From Aliirhizobium wenxiniae (GTDB lineage: Bacteria > Pseudomonadota > Alphaproteobacteria > Rhizobiales > Rhizobiaceae): a stretch of DNA of 64,000 bases. The stretch is taken from assembly GCF_014201355.1 (NCBI RefSeq), contig NZ_JACHEG010000004.1:62001-126000 (forward strand), written 5' to 3'. Positions within the stretch are counted from its first letter, which is position 1, and every line of letters begins with the position of its first letter. Positions 28,124 to 35,819 of the stretch are shown piece after piece. The notes below the pieces were generated by a model, which saw only the letters and a program-made list of their open reading frames with translations, ran no database searches and was not told the DNA's origin. Both the position numbers and the translations under genes were made by a program.

Positions 28124-29194
28124 TCAGTCGGCCAGCACCACGGCATCGCTTTCGCGCCAGGTCAGCCAGACGTCATCGCCGGTGACGGCGGATAGCGCCA
28201 CCGGATCGAGCTGCGCGACGACAGACTGGCCTCCCGGAAGATCGACCGTCAGCGAGGTATGATCACCCTTGAAGATGCGCTGGGTGATGCGGCCCGAAAC
28301 GGCAATCGTGTTTGCCGGCTTGTCGGATCGCACGGAAATCGATTCCGGGCGCAATGCCGCAGCGACCGTGGTGCCGATCGTCGGGCTGTGGCCGTTGAGG
28401 TTGGCATGGACGACGCTGCCGTTCCATTCGATTGCGGCAAGCCCGCCATCGACGGCTTTCAGCTTGCCCTCGATGAAATTCGTCTCGCCGATGAAATTGG
28501 CGACGAAGCGGCTGCGTGGTTTGGCATAAAGCGTATGGGGATCGCCCATCTGCTCGATGCGGCCGGCATTCATGACGACGACGACATCCGACATGGTGAG
28601 CGCTTCTTCCTGGTCATGGGTGACGAAGATGAAGGTCTTGCCGGTGGTCTTCTGGATCGATTTCAGCTCGATCTGCATCTGCTGGCGCAGCTTCGCGTCG
28701 AGCGCGGAAAGCGGCTCGTCGAGCAGAAGCACGTTGGGATTGGGTGCAAGCGCGCGCATCAGCGCGACACGCTGGCGCTGGCCGCCGGAAAGCTGGCCCG
28801 GCATGCGCTCGGCAAAATCGGTGAGCTTGACCAGCGACAGAAGCTCCATCGTGCGCTTGTGGATCGCGTCCGACGCCATGCCTTTGAGTTCAAGACCGAA
28901 GGCGACGTTGCGGCGGACGTTCAAGTGCGGAAAGAGCGCATAGTCCTGGAAGACGATGTTGACGTTACGCTTGTTTGGCGGAAGCTGGCTGATTTCCTGG
29001 CCGTCGAGGAAGATTTCACCGGATGTCGGCATTTCGAAGCCGCCGAGCATGCGCAGCGTCGTCGACTTGCCGCAGCCGGAAGGGCCGAGAAGAGTGACGA
29101 ACTGGCCGGGCTCGATGGCGAGATCGAGATTGTCGACGGCGAGCGAGGAACCGTAATATTTGTTGACGTTACGGAAATGGACAACTGGCTGCAT
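28124..29194 (-). CDS. ABC importer ATPase, PotA (spermidine/putrescine) type
   Basis: 356 residues: Walker A 'GPSGCGKST', Q-loop 'FQDYALFPHL', signature 'LSGGQRQRV', Walker B 'VLLLDEPLSALD', and switch His in 'VTHDQEEAL', followed by a TOBE domain (about 275-355). This is the MalK/PotA layout with a regulatory C-terminus. It starts two bases after the PotC-type permease. The family imports polyamines, other amines, opines or amino acid derivatives; the neighbourhood (opine-dehydrogenase-like gene, racemase) favours an amino acid or opine-type ligand, by inference. Confidence 0.92.
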   Translation of the reverse strand: MQPVVHFRNVNKYYGSSLAVDNLDLAIEPGQFVTLLGPSGCGKSTTLRMLGGFEMPTSGEIFLDGQEISQLPPNKRNVNIVFQDYALFPHLNVRRNVAFGLELKGMASDAIHKRTMELLSLVKLTDFAERMPGQLSGGQRQRVALMRALAPNPNVLLLDEPLSALDAKLRQQMQIELKSIQKTTGKTFIFVTHDQEEALTMSDVVVVMNAGRIEQMGDPHTLYAKPRSRFVANFIGETNFIEGKLKAVDGGLAAIEWNGSVVHANLNGHSPTIGTTVAAALRPESISVRSDKPANTIAVSGRITQRIFKGDHTSLTVDLPGGQSVVAQLDPVALSAVTGDDVWLTWRESDAVVLAD

Positions 29195-29196
29195 GA

Positions 29197-29991
29197 CTAT
29201 CGGGTCCTCGAACGGCGGGTGAGGTGTTCGGCATAAAGCCCGACGGCTGCGGTCACGATCAGCACGAGGGTCGCCATGGCGTTGATTTCGGGTGACATGC
29301 CGCCCTGCACCTTGGCGAAGATCAGCATGGGAAGGGTGGTCTGGTAACCGCCCAGGAAGAAGGTGCGGACGAAGTCGTCGATACTGGTCAGTACGCAGAA
29401 GACCATGCCGCCGGCGAGCGCCGGTGCCAGATAAGGCAGCGTGACGCGCATGAAGGCGACGAAACTGTCTGCACCCAAATCACGGGCCGCATCGACGAGA
29501 TTGTTCGGCATCGAGCGCAGCCGGGTCAAAACCATGATGACGACGAAGGGCACGGCGTGGACGGTATGGCCAAGAATGATCGCGCCGGTGCCGGTCGGGA
29601 TGTCCAGCACGCGGATGAAGATACGCATCGAGATGGCGTTGATCAGGCCCGGCACGACAGCCGGAAGACAGGCGAGCGCGAAGATCACCGAGCGGGCGAT
29701 CATGCCTTCGGTGGTGATCAACAGTGCGATCCACACACCGACGATCGTTGCAAACAGCGTCGTCATCAGGGCGATGAAGATCGAATAGAGGCAAGCTTCG
29801 AGGAACTGCTTGTCCTGCAGCACCTGCGCATACCACTTGAGCGTCCATTTATCGATCGGGAAGGCGACGAAATTGGCGTCCTTGAAGGAGATTGCCATCA
29901 TCAGCGCCAGGGGCAGGAGAAGGTAGATGACGAACAGCCAGTAGGAGGCCTGAAGCGCAGTTTTGGGGAAGTCGGAAAAATACGAGCGCAT
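29197..29991 (-). CDS. ABC importer permease, PotC type
   Basis: 264 residues, six membrane segments. 'LLPLALMMAISFKDANFVAFPIDKWTLKWYAQVL' is the typical PotC start, and 'NLVDAARDLGADSFVAFMRVTLPYLAPAL' is the EAA loop. It lies 11 bases after the PotB-type gene and two before the ATPase gene. It pairs with PotB in the inner membrane. Confidence 0.92.
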   Translation of the reverse strand: MRSYFSDFPKTALQASYWLFVIYLLLPLALMMAISFKDANFVAFPIDKWTLKWYAQVLQDKQFLEACLYSIFIALMTTLFATIVGVWIALLITTEGMIARSVIFALACLPAVVPGLINAISMRIFIRVLDIPTGTGAIILGHTVHAVPFVVIMVLTRLRSMPNNLVDAARDLGADSFVAFMRVTLPYLAPALAGGMVFCVLTSIDDFVRTFFLGGYQTTLPMLIFAKVQGGMSPEINAMATLVLIVTAAVGLYAEHLTRRSRTR

Positions 29992-30002
29992 GGGTCAGAT
30001 CC

Positions 30003-30986
30003 TCACATCAGCTTGACGGTACGGCCGCCGACGACACGCATGAACAGACCGACGGTCGACAGCGAGACGGCAAGCATCAGGATGGAGAAGGCGGCACCTT
30101 CCGGCCATTTGTCGCTGGAACCGTGGAACAGGCTGGCGATGATCTCCGGGAAGATCGTCGAGTTCGGCCCGCCGAGAAGAAGCGGGGCGGCGAAAACGCC
30201 GATCGAGGTGAGATAGACGAGGCTGCAGCCCGAGATGATGCCGTCCCTCGACAATGGCAGGATGACCCGGCGGAAACGAGCCCAGGGGCCGGCCCCGAGA
30301 TCGGCCGCGGCATCGACCAGCGAGGTCGGGATCTTTTCGATCGCGGAATAGAGCGGCAGGAGCATGAACAGCGAGATCAGGTAGATGACGCCGAAGCTCA
30401 ACGAGAAATAGTTGTAGAGCATGATGATCGGGCGATCGATGAAGCCGATCTCGCGCAGGAAGACGTTCACGGCGCCGCGGTTGGCGAGGAACATGATGAC
30501 CGAGAAGGTGCGGATCAGTTCACCGGCCCAAAAGGGCGTCAGCAGCAGCAGCAGGGCGCGCGTGCGGTTTTCCGGCTTGACCACTTTGGCAACGTAATAG
30601 GCGACCGGATAGACGACGACCAGCGTCGTGGCGGTAACGCAGACGGCAAAAACGATGCTGCGCAGGAACGGCATGAAATAGAGCGGTTCCTGGAAGAACA
30701 GCCGGTAATTGTCGAGCGTATAGACCGTCCCGCCCGGTGCCGGCGGATAATTGTCCATGATGCTGATGCGGGCCATCTGGTAGATCGGGCCGATATGGAG
30801 CGTGACGATCCAGATGAGCGGGATTGCCAGAAGCAGCACGAGGCGGGCCATGCGGCTGTTGGCAATCAGGCCGATCGTTGCGGCGTAAATCGGCGAATTC
30901 GCCAGCTTGCCGATCCATCCGGCATAGGAAGGGCCGGCCCTTGGAGACACTTTCGCGGTATCGGTCATACTACTGTCGACCATCAT
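30003..30986 (-). CDS. ABC importer permease, PotB type
   Basis: 327 residues. After a hydrophilic N-terminus of about 45 residues come six segments, 'SLVDAAADLGAGPWARFRRVILPLSRDGIISG' as the EAA loop, and 'IASLFHGSSDKWPEGAAFSILML', the PotB end. The start at 30986 has GGGAAC nearby; Met7 (30968) lacks an RBS. It follows the binding protein by 91 bases containing a strong hairpin. Confidence 0.9.
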   Translation of the reverse strand: MMVDSSMTDTAKVSPRAGPSYAGWIGKLANSPIYAATIGLIANSRMARLVLLLAIPLIWIVTLHIGPIYQMARISIMDNYPPAPGGTVYTLDNYRLFFQEPLYFMPFLRSIVFAVCVTATTLVVVYPVAYYVAKVVKPENRTRALLLLLTPFWAGELIRTFSVIMFLANRGAVNVFLREIGFIDRPIIMLYNYFSLSFGVIYLISLFMLLPLYSAIEKIPTSLVDAAADLGAGPWARFRRVILPLSRDGIISGCSLVYLTSIGVFAAPLLLGGPNSTIFPEIIASLFHGSSDKWPEGAAFSILMLAVSLSTVGLFMRVVGGRTVKLM

Positions 30987-31028
30987 TACGTTCCCATTCG
31001 TCTTTTTGCTTATGACTGCAGTTCCGAA

Positions 31029-31056
31029 CGGCCGATCCTGATTGCGAGATCGGCCG
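31029..31056 (-). other. Intercistronic stem-loop after the PotD-type gene
   Basis: CGGCCGATC (31029-31037) pairs perfectly with GATCGGCCG (31048-31056), loop of 10 bases, and can extend by three more pairs past one mismatch. No U-tract follows. The position matches hairpins after the binding-protein genes of cassettes B-E. Confidence 0.6.
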
Positions 31057-31077
31057 CTCGGATCACGGATGGGCGGC

Positions 31078-32178
31078 TCAGCCGGCCTTAACTTCGGCAG
31101 TTGCCTTGTCGATCATGTCGTTCTTCATCTTGCGGTTGACCGAGCTGAAGAACTGGATGCGCTGCATCTGTTCATCGGGAAGTGTCATGGCGGCCCGTTC
31201 CTTTTCGTCCAGCACCGTGTCTACGCCGGCGAAGGCCGAGGCAAAACCGGACTGGCGGCTCATGGCCGCGCCGATTTCCGGCGACGCCAGCATGGCGTTG
31301 AGGAACTGGTAGGCAGCCTCGGCATTTGGCGCATTGTTGACGACGTTGAACGAATAGAGGAAGCCGTAGGTGCCTTCCTTCGGGATCGAGAGCTCAATCG
31401 GGTGGCCGTCCATGATCAGCTTGGCGGCAGGGCCCGACCATGCCTGCGCGACATAGATATCCTCGTTGACGAACATCTGCTGCACTTCGGAACCGGCATC
31501 GTAATATTTGCGGACCTGGCCCTTTTGCGAGATCAGGTAGTCGCGCGCCTTGTTGGTCGCTTCCTGGGCGATCGCGTCCTTGCCTTCATAGGTGACATAG
31601 TCGCCGTCGCTGCCCTGATAACGCATGACGATCGAGAGGAAGTCGGAAACGATGTAGGAGGTCAGCTCCTTGTATTCCGGGTCGAACATGATTTCCCAGC
31701 TGTCCGACGGCTTGGTGTATTCGGTGTTGCGCACGAGACCTTCGAAACCGGCGAGAAGCGGCACGCCATAGGTCTTGCCGTCGATGGTCAGCTGCGGCGC
31801 GCCGGCATAGGCCGGGGCAAGCTTGTTCCAGTTGCCGATCCGGCCTGTGTCGAGCGGGGCAAGCAGGTTGGAGGTGATGAACTGCGACAAGCGGTGGCCG
31901 GTGACGGTGACGATGTCGGTGGAGGGCGCGTTACCTTCGGCGGCAAGCAGGTTGTACTGCTTGCCCTGGTCGTCGGTGAGACGGATGCGGACTTCGATCC
32001 CGGTGTCCTTCTGGAACTGGTCGATGAAGGACTGGGGAACGAACTTGTCGTAGGTGGTGATGTTGACCACCTTGCTCTGCGCCATGGCAGGGCGGATGAT
32101 CGACGGTGCGGCCAGGATGCCGGTCCCAGCGGCCAGCATCTTGAGCGTCGAACGGCGTGTTTGTGTGAAGTCTCGCAT
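31078..32178 (-). CDS. ABC importer periplasmic binding protein, PotD type, with Tat-like signal
   Basis: 366 residues with the start backed by AAGGAG nine bases upstream. The signal 'TQTRRSTLKMLAAGTGILAA' has a twin-arginine motif. The mature part starts 'KVVNITTYDKFVPQSFIDQFQKDTGIEV', the family 1/PotD beginning, and contains 'AVNYN'-like blocks such as 'YGFLYSFNVVNNAPNAEAAYQFLNAML' near the C-terminus. It follows the racemase-like gene by 60 bases and is followed by a hairpin, then PotB. Ligand unknown; it decides the specificity of the whole operon. Confidence 0.9.
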   Translation of the reverse strand: MRDFTQTRRSTLKMLAAGTGILAAPSIIRPAMAQSKVVNITTYDKFVPQSFIDQFQKDTGIEVRIRLTDDQGKQYNLLAAEGNAPSTDIVTVTGHRLSQFITSNLLAPLDTGRIGNWNKLAPAYAGAPQLTIDGKTYGVPLLAGFEGLVRNTEYTKPSDSWEIMFDPEYKELTSYIVSDFLSIVMRYQGSDGDYVTYEGKDAIAQEATNKARDYLISQKGQVRKYYDAGSEVQQMFVNEDIYVAQAWSGPAAKLIMDGHPIELSIPKEGTYGFLYSFNVVNNAPNAEAAYQFLNAMLASPEIGAAMSRQSGFASAFAGVDTVLDEKERAAMTLPDEQMQRIQFFSSVNRKMKNDMIDKATAEVKAG

Positions 32179-32238
32179 GTCAGTCTCCTTATTTTCCTGT
32201 CCGGGTTCCCCTAGGCATTGCAGACTTCACACCCCCAG

Positions 32239-32979
32239 CTAGTGTATCGGCGCTGCCAGCCCTGTTTCCGCCTTGGCCGCTCGGGCCACAGCAAGAGATA
32301 TGTCGACCGCGGCATCCGCATGCAGCAGGGTCGAATCGAATGTCGGAATGTCGAAATCGTCGGCGCTCACCAGAAGGCCGATCTCGGTGCAGCCCAGGAT
32401 GACGCTGTCGGCCCCGGCCGCCTTGCCCTTCTCGACGATATCCAGATAGCGCTGATGCGAGGCGCTCTTGACGATGCCGCAGCAGAGTTCGCAGAAAATG
32501 ATGTCGTGCACGTCCTGCCGGTCTTGCGCATCCGGAATCAGGACTTCCAGGCCGAACTTGTCTTCCACACGGCGACGGTAGAAATCCTGTTCCATCGTGT
32601 AGCGAGTGGCGAGAAGCAGTGGACGCTTGCATCCGGCGGCCGTCACGGCCTCTCCGGTCACGTCGGCAATATGCAGCAAGGGTACGTCGACCGAGCTCTG
32701 CACGTCGTCCGCAAGAAGGTGCATCGTGTTGGTGCAGATCAGGATCATGTCTGCTCCAGCCTGTTCCAAATCTCTCGCAACCTTGCTCAATTCGCCCGCC
32801 GCCTGTTCCCAGGCCCCCAGTTTTTGAAGGGTTACGATATCCTGAAAATTGACAGAACGCATTACCACGTCCGCAGAATTTAACCCTCCGAGCCGCTCGC
32901 GCACCTGCTCGTTGACGCGACGGTAATAAACCGCCGTGCTTTCCCAGCTCATGCCGCCGATCAGACCAATCCTTTTCAT
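32239..32979 (-). CDS. Aspartate/glutamate racemase-family protein
   Basis: 246 residues from the ATG at 32979 ('MKRIGLIGGMSWEST'), with GGTGGAAAG upstream; ATG 32991 has no RBS. The paired catalytic cysteines are in 'LICTNTMH' (first domain) and 'ILGCTEIGLLV' (second). These proteins interconvert D and L acidic amino acids without PLP; many homologues isomerise other acids (hydantoins, maleate). It appears to be the first gene of the Pot-monooxygenase operon and faces the Lrp regulator, so an acidic amino acid or derivative is a plausible substrate. Confidence 0.9.
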   Translation of the reverse strand: MKRIGLIGGMSWESTAVYYRRVNEQVRERLGGLNSADVVMRSVNFQDIVTLQKLGAWEQAAGELSKVARDLEQAGADMILICTNTMHLLADDVQSSVDVPLLHIADVTGEAVTAAGCKRPLLLATRYTMEQDFYRRRVEDKFGLEVLIPDAQDRQDVHDIIFCELCCGIVKSASHQRYLDIVEKGKAAGADSVILGCTEIGLLVSADDFDIPTFDSTLLHADAAVDISLAVARAAKAETGLAAPIH

Positions 32980-33067
32980 CTTTCCACCCATCAGGTTGTT
33001 GTGTTTGGAAAGAGGGTAGACAAACGGGCATGGAGACGGATTGCTTTTTTTAACAATGATCAGATTA

Positions 33068-33112
33068 ATATTGCAATATCATCCTAGAAAATGGCGAATC
33101 TGATAGGATGAT
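33068..33112. promoter_or_regulatory. Nested palindromes in the divergent region, candidate Lrp sites
   Basis: ATATTGCAATAT (33068-33079) is a perfect 12-bp palindrome. Overlapping its end, ATCATCCTA (33078-33086) and TAGGATGAT (33104-33112) are inverted 9-mers 17 bases apart. The AT-rich, bending-type layout suits an Lrp-family regulator acting between the racemase-Pot operon (-) and its own gene (+). The rest of the 335-base region is AT-rich without a gene; a short ORF at 33113-33322 is not supported. Confidence 0.5.
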
Positions 33113-33314
33113 TTGACAGAATTGGCGGATGGTTTAAATTTTGATCATCGCTGCATGGATTTTAGGCGGATGTCCGTCCGCCAAGAGGGTGGGGTGCGCG
33201 CAAAATATCGCTCGATACGCTCCTGTGCGAACAATCATTCATTATTGCTGCGGCGTTTGATGGAAAAAATTCCCACACAAACTTGTCAAAGCGCAATTTT
33301 ATCCCGGAGTCGTC

Positions 33315-33776
33315 ATGTTTGATCAAATAGACCGGAAGATCATCGAGATCCTTCAGCAGAATGCCGAAAAGTCGGTTGTCGAGATCGCTGAAGAAGTGGG
33401 CCTGTCGCATACGCCCTGCTGGCGCCGGATCAAGCGCATGGAGGATATCGGGCTGATCCGCTCCAAGGTGGCGCTGATCGACCGGCGTATGGCGAATGTA
33501 CCCATGACGATCTTCATCTCGGTCAAGGTGCCGCGCCACACCACGACCTGGCTCGACGATTTCCGCAAGGAGATCAAGGAAATACCCGAAATTCTCGAGG
33601 CCTATCGGCTGACCGGCGATGCCGACTACCTGCTGCGCGTCGTGGTGCCGGATATCGATGTCTACGATCAGGTCTACAAGAACCTGATCAGCCGGTTGGA
33701 GTTCTCCGACCTGAGCTCTTCCATCGCCATGGAGGAAATGAAGTTTACAACGGCGCTGCCGACCAAATACATGTAG
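33315..33776 (+). CDS. Lrp/AsnC-family transcriptional regulator
   Basis: 153 residues. The N-terminal HTH (1-60) reads 'DRKIIEILQQNAEKSVVEIAEEVGLSHTPCWRRIKRMEDIGLI', and the RAM effector domain (about 65-150) contains 'LTGDADYLLRVVVPDIDVYDQV', with the Gly-Asp-x-D-Y block of the family. CGGAG precedes the ATG. Lrp-type proteins usually sense an amino acid and form octamers. Placed between the opine-dehydrogenase-like gene (45 bases downstream) and the divergent Pot operon, it probably controls both. Confidence 0.93.
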   Translation: MFDQIDRKIIEILQQNAEKSVVEIAEEVGLSHTPCWRRIKRMEDIGLIRSKVALIDRRMANVPMTIFISVKVPRHTTTWLDDFRKEIKEIPEILEAYRLTGDADYLLRVVVPDIDVYDQVYKNLISRLEFSDLSSSIAMEEMKFTTALPTKYM

Positions 33777-33821
33777 GCCACCCCTGCCTTAAAAAATCGT
33801 CTCAATCATCAAGGAGAAACC

Positions 33822-34895
33822 ATGCGCGTCAGTATCCTCGGAGCCGGATCGATCGCATTCGGAATGGCCGCCTATCTTGCGAAGGAAGGCCATGACCCCA
33901 TGCTGTGGTCGCCATCCGGAAAGAGTACGAAGGCGCTGGCCGACGGTGCCGAACTGACAGCGAATGGCGCTTTCGACTTCTCCGGCCGGGTGCGTATCGC
34001 CAGGGATTGCGAAGAGGCGGTGACCTCCGCCGATGTCATCGTCGTCGCGTTGCCGGGCTACGGTCACAAAGCCGCGTTCGATGCCGCAATCCCGTATCTC
34101 AAATCCGGTCAGCCGGTGATCATCTCCTCGCATTGCTCCTTTGGCGCGCTCTACCTGTCTAAAGGCCTTGCTGCGCGCGGCGTGAAACTGCCAATCAGTG
34201 TGTGGGGAACGACGCTCCTCACCGGTCGGCTGCAGCCGGACATGACGACGGTGAAGGTGAATACGGTTCGCCAGAAGGTGGACATTGCGACCCTGCCGAA
34301 ATCGGAGATCGATGCCGGCCATGCGCTTTGCGCAGAGCTTTTCGGCGATCGTTTCGTCAAGCGCGATGGCGTTATGGCGATTTCGCTCAGCAATCTCAAC
34401 CCGCAGAACCATCTCGGGATCGCGCTTTTAAACCTTACCCGCATGGAAAAGGGTGAGACCTGGGGTCAGGGCGACAACATCACCCCGACCGTCGGCCGTG
34501 TCATCGAAACGCTTGACGAGGAGCGTCTTGCGATTGCCGCGACGCTTGGCCTCTCGGTGCGCACCGTGCGCGAACACTTCTCGCTGTCCTTCCACGTGCC
34601 GATGGGAACGGTATCGGAGATGAACCAGCAGATGCATGCGGAAGGTCGTGGCGGTTTCGGCCCGACGACGGTGGACAGCCGTTATATCTACGAGGACGTG
34701 CCTTTCGGCCTCGTGCCAACCTCGCTGCTCGGCCGTCTCGCCGGCAAGCCGACGATGCTGCATGATGCGGGCATTGCGATGATGTCGGCCGCAACCGGCC
34801 ATGATCTGCCGGGACAGAACGATCTTCTGCCGGCGCTTGGCATCGATGCGCTGACGATCGATGAGGTCGCCAGGCTTTGCGACGAGGGTTATTGA
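33822..34895 (+). CDS. NAD/NADP-dependent octopine/nopaline dehydrogenase-family protein
   Basis: 357 residues. The N-terminal Rossmann domain begins 'MRVSILGAGSIAFGMAAYL' (GxGxxA). The C-terminal helical domain shows opine-dehydrogenase blocks: 'NPQNHLGIALLNLTRMEKGETW' (about 196-217), 'SRYIYEDVPFGLVPTSLLGRLAGKPT' and 'HDAGIAMM'. These enzymes reductively join an amino acid and a keto acid, or split the product oxidatively. Next to an Lrp regulator and a PotABCD importer, the splitting direction (opine use) is attractive but unproven. A hairpin follows. Confidence 0.85.
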   Translation: MRVSILGAGSIAFGMAAYLAKEGHDPMLWSPSGKSTKALADGAELTANGAFDFSGRVRIARDCEEAVTSADVIVVALPGYGHKAAFDAAIPYLKSGQPVIISSHCSFGALYLSKGLAARGVKLPISVWGTTLLTGRLQPDMTTVKVNTVRQKVDIATLPKSEIDAGHALCAELFGDRFVKRDGVMAISLSNLNPQNHLGIALLNLTRMEKGETWGQGDNITPTVGRVIETLDEERLAIAATLGLSVRTVREHFSLSFHVPMGTVSEMNQQMHAEGRGGFGPTTVDSRYIYEDVPFGLVPTSLLGRLAGKPTMLHDAGIAMMSAATGHDLPGQNDLLPALGIDALTIDEVARLCDEGY

Positions 34896-34909
34896 ACAGG
34901 GTGGTATCA

Positions 34910-34933
34910 GCCGGACCGAGATATCGGTCCGGC
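34910..34933. terminator. Hairpin between converging opine-dehydrogenase-like and GntR genes
   Basis: GCCGGACCGA (34910-34919) and TCGGTCCGGC (34924-34933) form a perfect 10-bp stem with a GATA loop in the 45-base convergent gap. No long U-tract on either strand, so it may block or process both transcripts. Confidence 0.55.
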
Positions 34934-34940
34934 GTCGGGA

Positions 34941-35705
34941 TCATTGGACTTCGTTGACGTAGCGGTGGTTGGCAGTGGTTGCCCGGTGAGCGGAGATCAG
35001 CACTGGCACGGCCATCTGGTCGTAGGCGACTTCGTCGATGGTGAGCACTGCTGCCGGCAGTTTCAGATCGAGCCAGCGGGCATCGTCTTCCGTCGCCAGA
35101 TCGGCACCAATCTGCTCGCGGACCGCCGATATGCGGATGCCATGATGCTCCAGAAGATGCAGGTAGAAGAGTGAAGGGATCTCTTCTTTTTTCTCAGGGA
35201 AATTTGGCACTCTTTCACGCGACAGGGTGAGTGTCTCGTGCATGATCGGGCGGTCATCGATGCTTCTGAAACGATGGAAACGGACGATCGGCGCGTCTTT
35301 TTCGATCTGCAGCTTTCCAGCCTCGTCGGTGGAAGCCGTCGCATGATCAAGTGAGGTCACCGTTGTTACCGACTTGCTCAGCGAGCCATCGAGACCGTGG
35401 AGGCGAAAATACTGGAAAAACAGGCGCAGGCTGTGCTGTGGCTTGCGACCGGTGACAACCGTGCCCGTCTTGCGGCGGCGGCTGAGTATGCCGTCATTGG
35501 TGAGGTCCATCAGGGCGCGGCGGATGGTGCCGACGGCGACCCCGTAGGTTTGCGACAGTGCCACTTCGCTAGGCAGAACCGAGCCGGGCTCAAGTTTCCC
35601 GATCATGATCGCTTCAGTGATTTGCCGCTTAACCACTTCATAAAGCGGTAAAGAAAGCTCGCCGAGCTTTCCGGCATCTGATGATATATTGGGCAATTCC
35701 GGCAA
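34941..35705 (-). CDS. GntR-family regulator, HutC (UTRA) subfamily
   Basis: 254 residues. The winged HTH (about 17-85) reads 'GSVLPSEVALSQTYGVAVGTIRRALMDLTNDGIL', and the UTRA ligand domain (about 95-245) has 'APIVRFHRFRSIDDRPIMHETLTLS' and 'YDQMAVPVLISAHRA'. It is divergent from the M20-cassette C-M24 operon, with a perfect palindrome in between. HutC proteins sense small metabolites such as urocanate or amino sugars. It probably represses the peptide/amide operon until an intermediate appears. Confidence 0.92.
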   Translation of the reverse strand: MPELPNISSDAGKLGELSLPLYEVVKRQITEAIMIGKLEPGSVLPSEVALSQTYGVAVGTIRRALMDLTNDGILSRRRKTGTVVTGRKPQHSLRLFFQYFRLHGLDGSLSKSVTTVTSLDHATASTDEAGKLQIEKDAPIVRFHRFRSIDDRPIMHETLTLSRERVPNFPEKKEEIPSLFYLHLLEHHGIRISAVREQIGADLATEDDARWLDLKLPAAVLTIDEVAYDQMAVPVLISAHRATTANHRYVNEVQ

Positions 35706-35756
35706 TTATTTGCCTCTTCTTTGGAGTTGACTCGCTATCCCGATCTACGCAGTATT

Positions 35757-35766
35757 ACTATATAGT
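35757..35766. promoter_or_regulatory. Putative HutC-type operator palindrome
   Basis: ACTATATAGT is a perfect 10-bp palindrome in the AT-rich divergent region between the UTRA regulator and the M20 gene at 35820. TTGACT (35727-35732) and AGTATT (35751-35756) are a possible -35/-10 pair (18-base spacer) running into it. Confidence 0.45.
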
Positions 35767-35819
35767 TTATATTAAAGCGCAAGCTGAGGAGGCGAGCGCC
35801 GGAGGCCCAGGATACCACA

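Noticed and set aside
33113..33322. 69-codon ORF in the Lrp-racemase divergent region
   Set aside because: Weak start, no RBS, overlaps the Lrp start and the operator-like palindromes; no similarity to any family.
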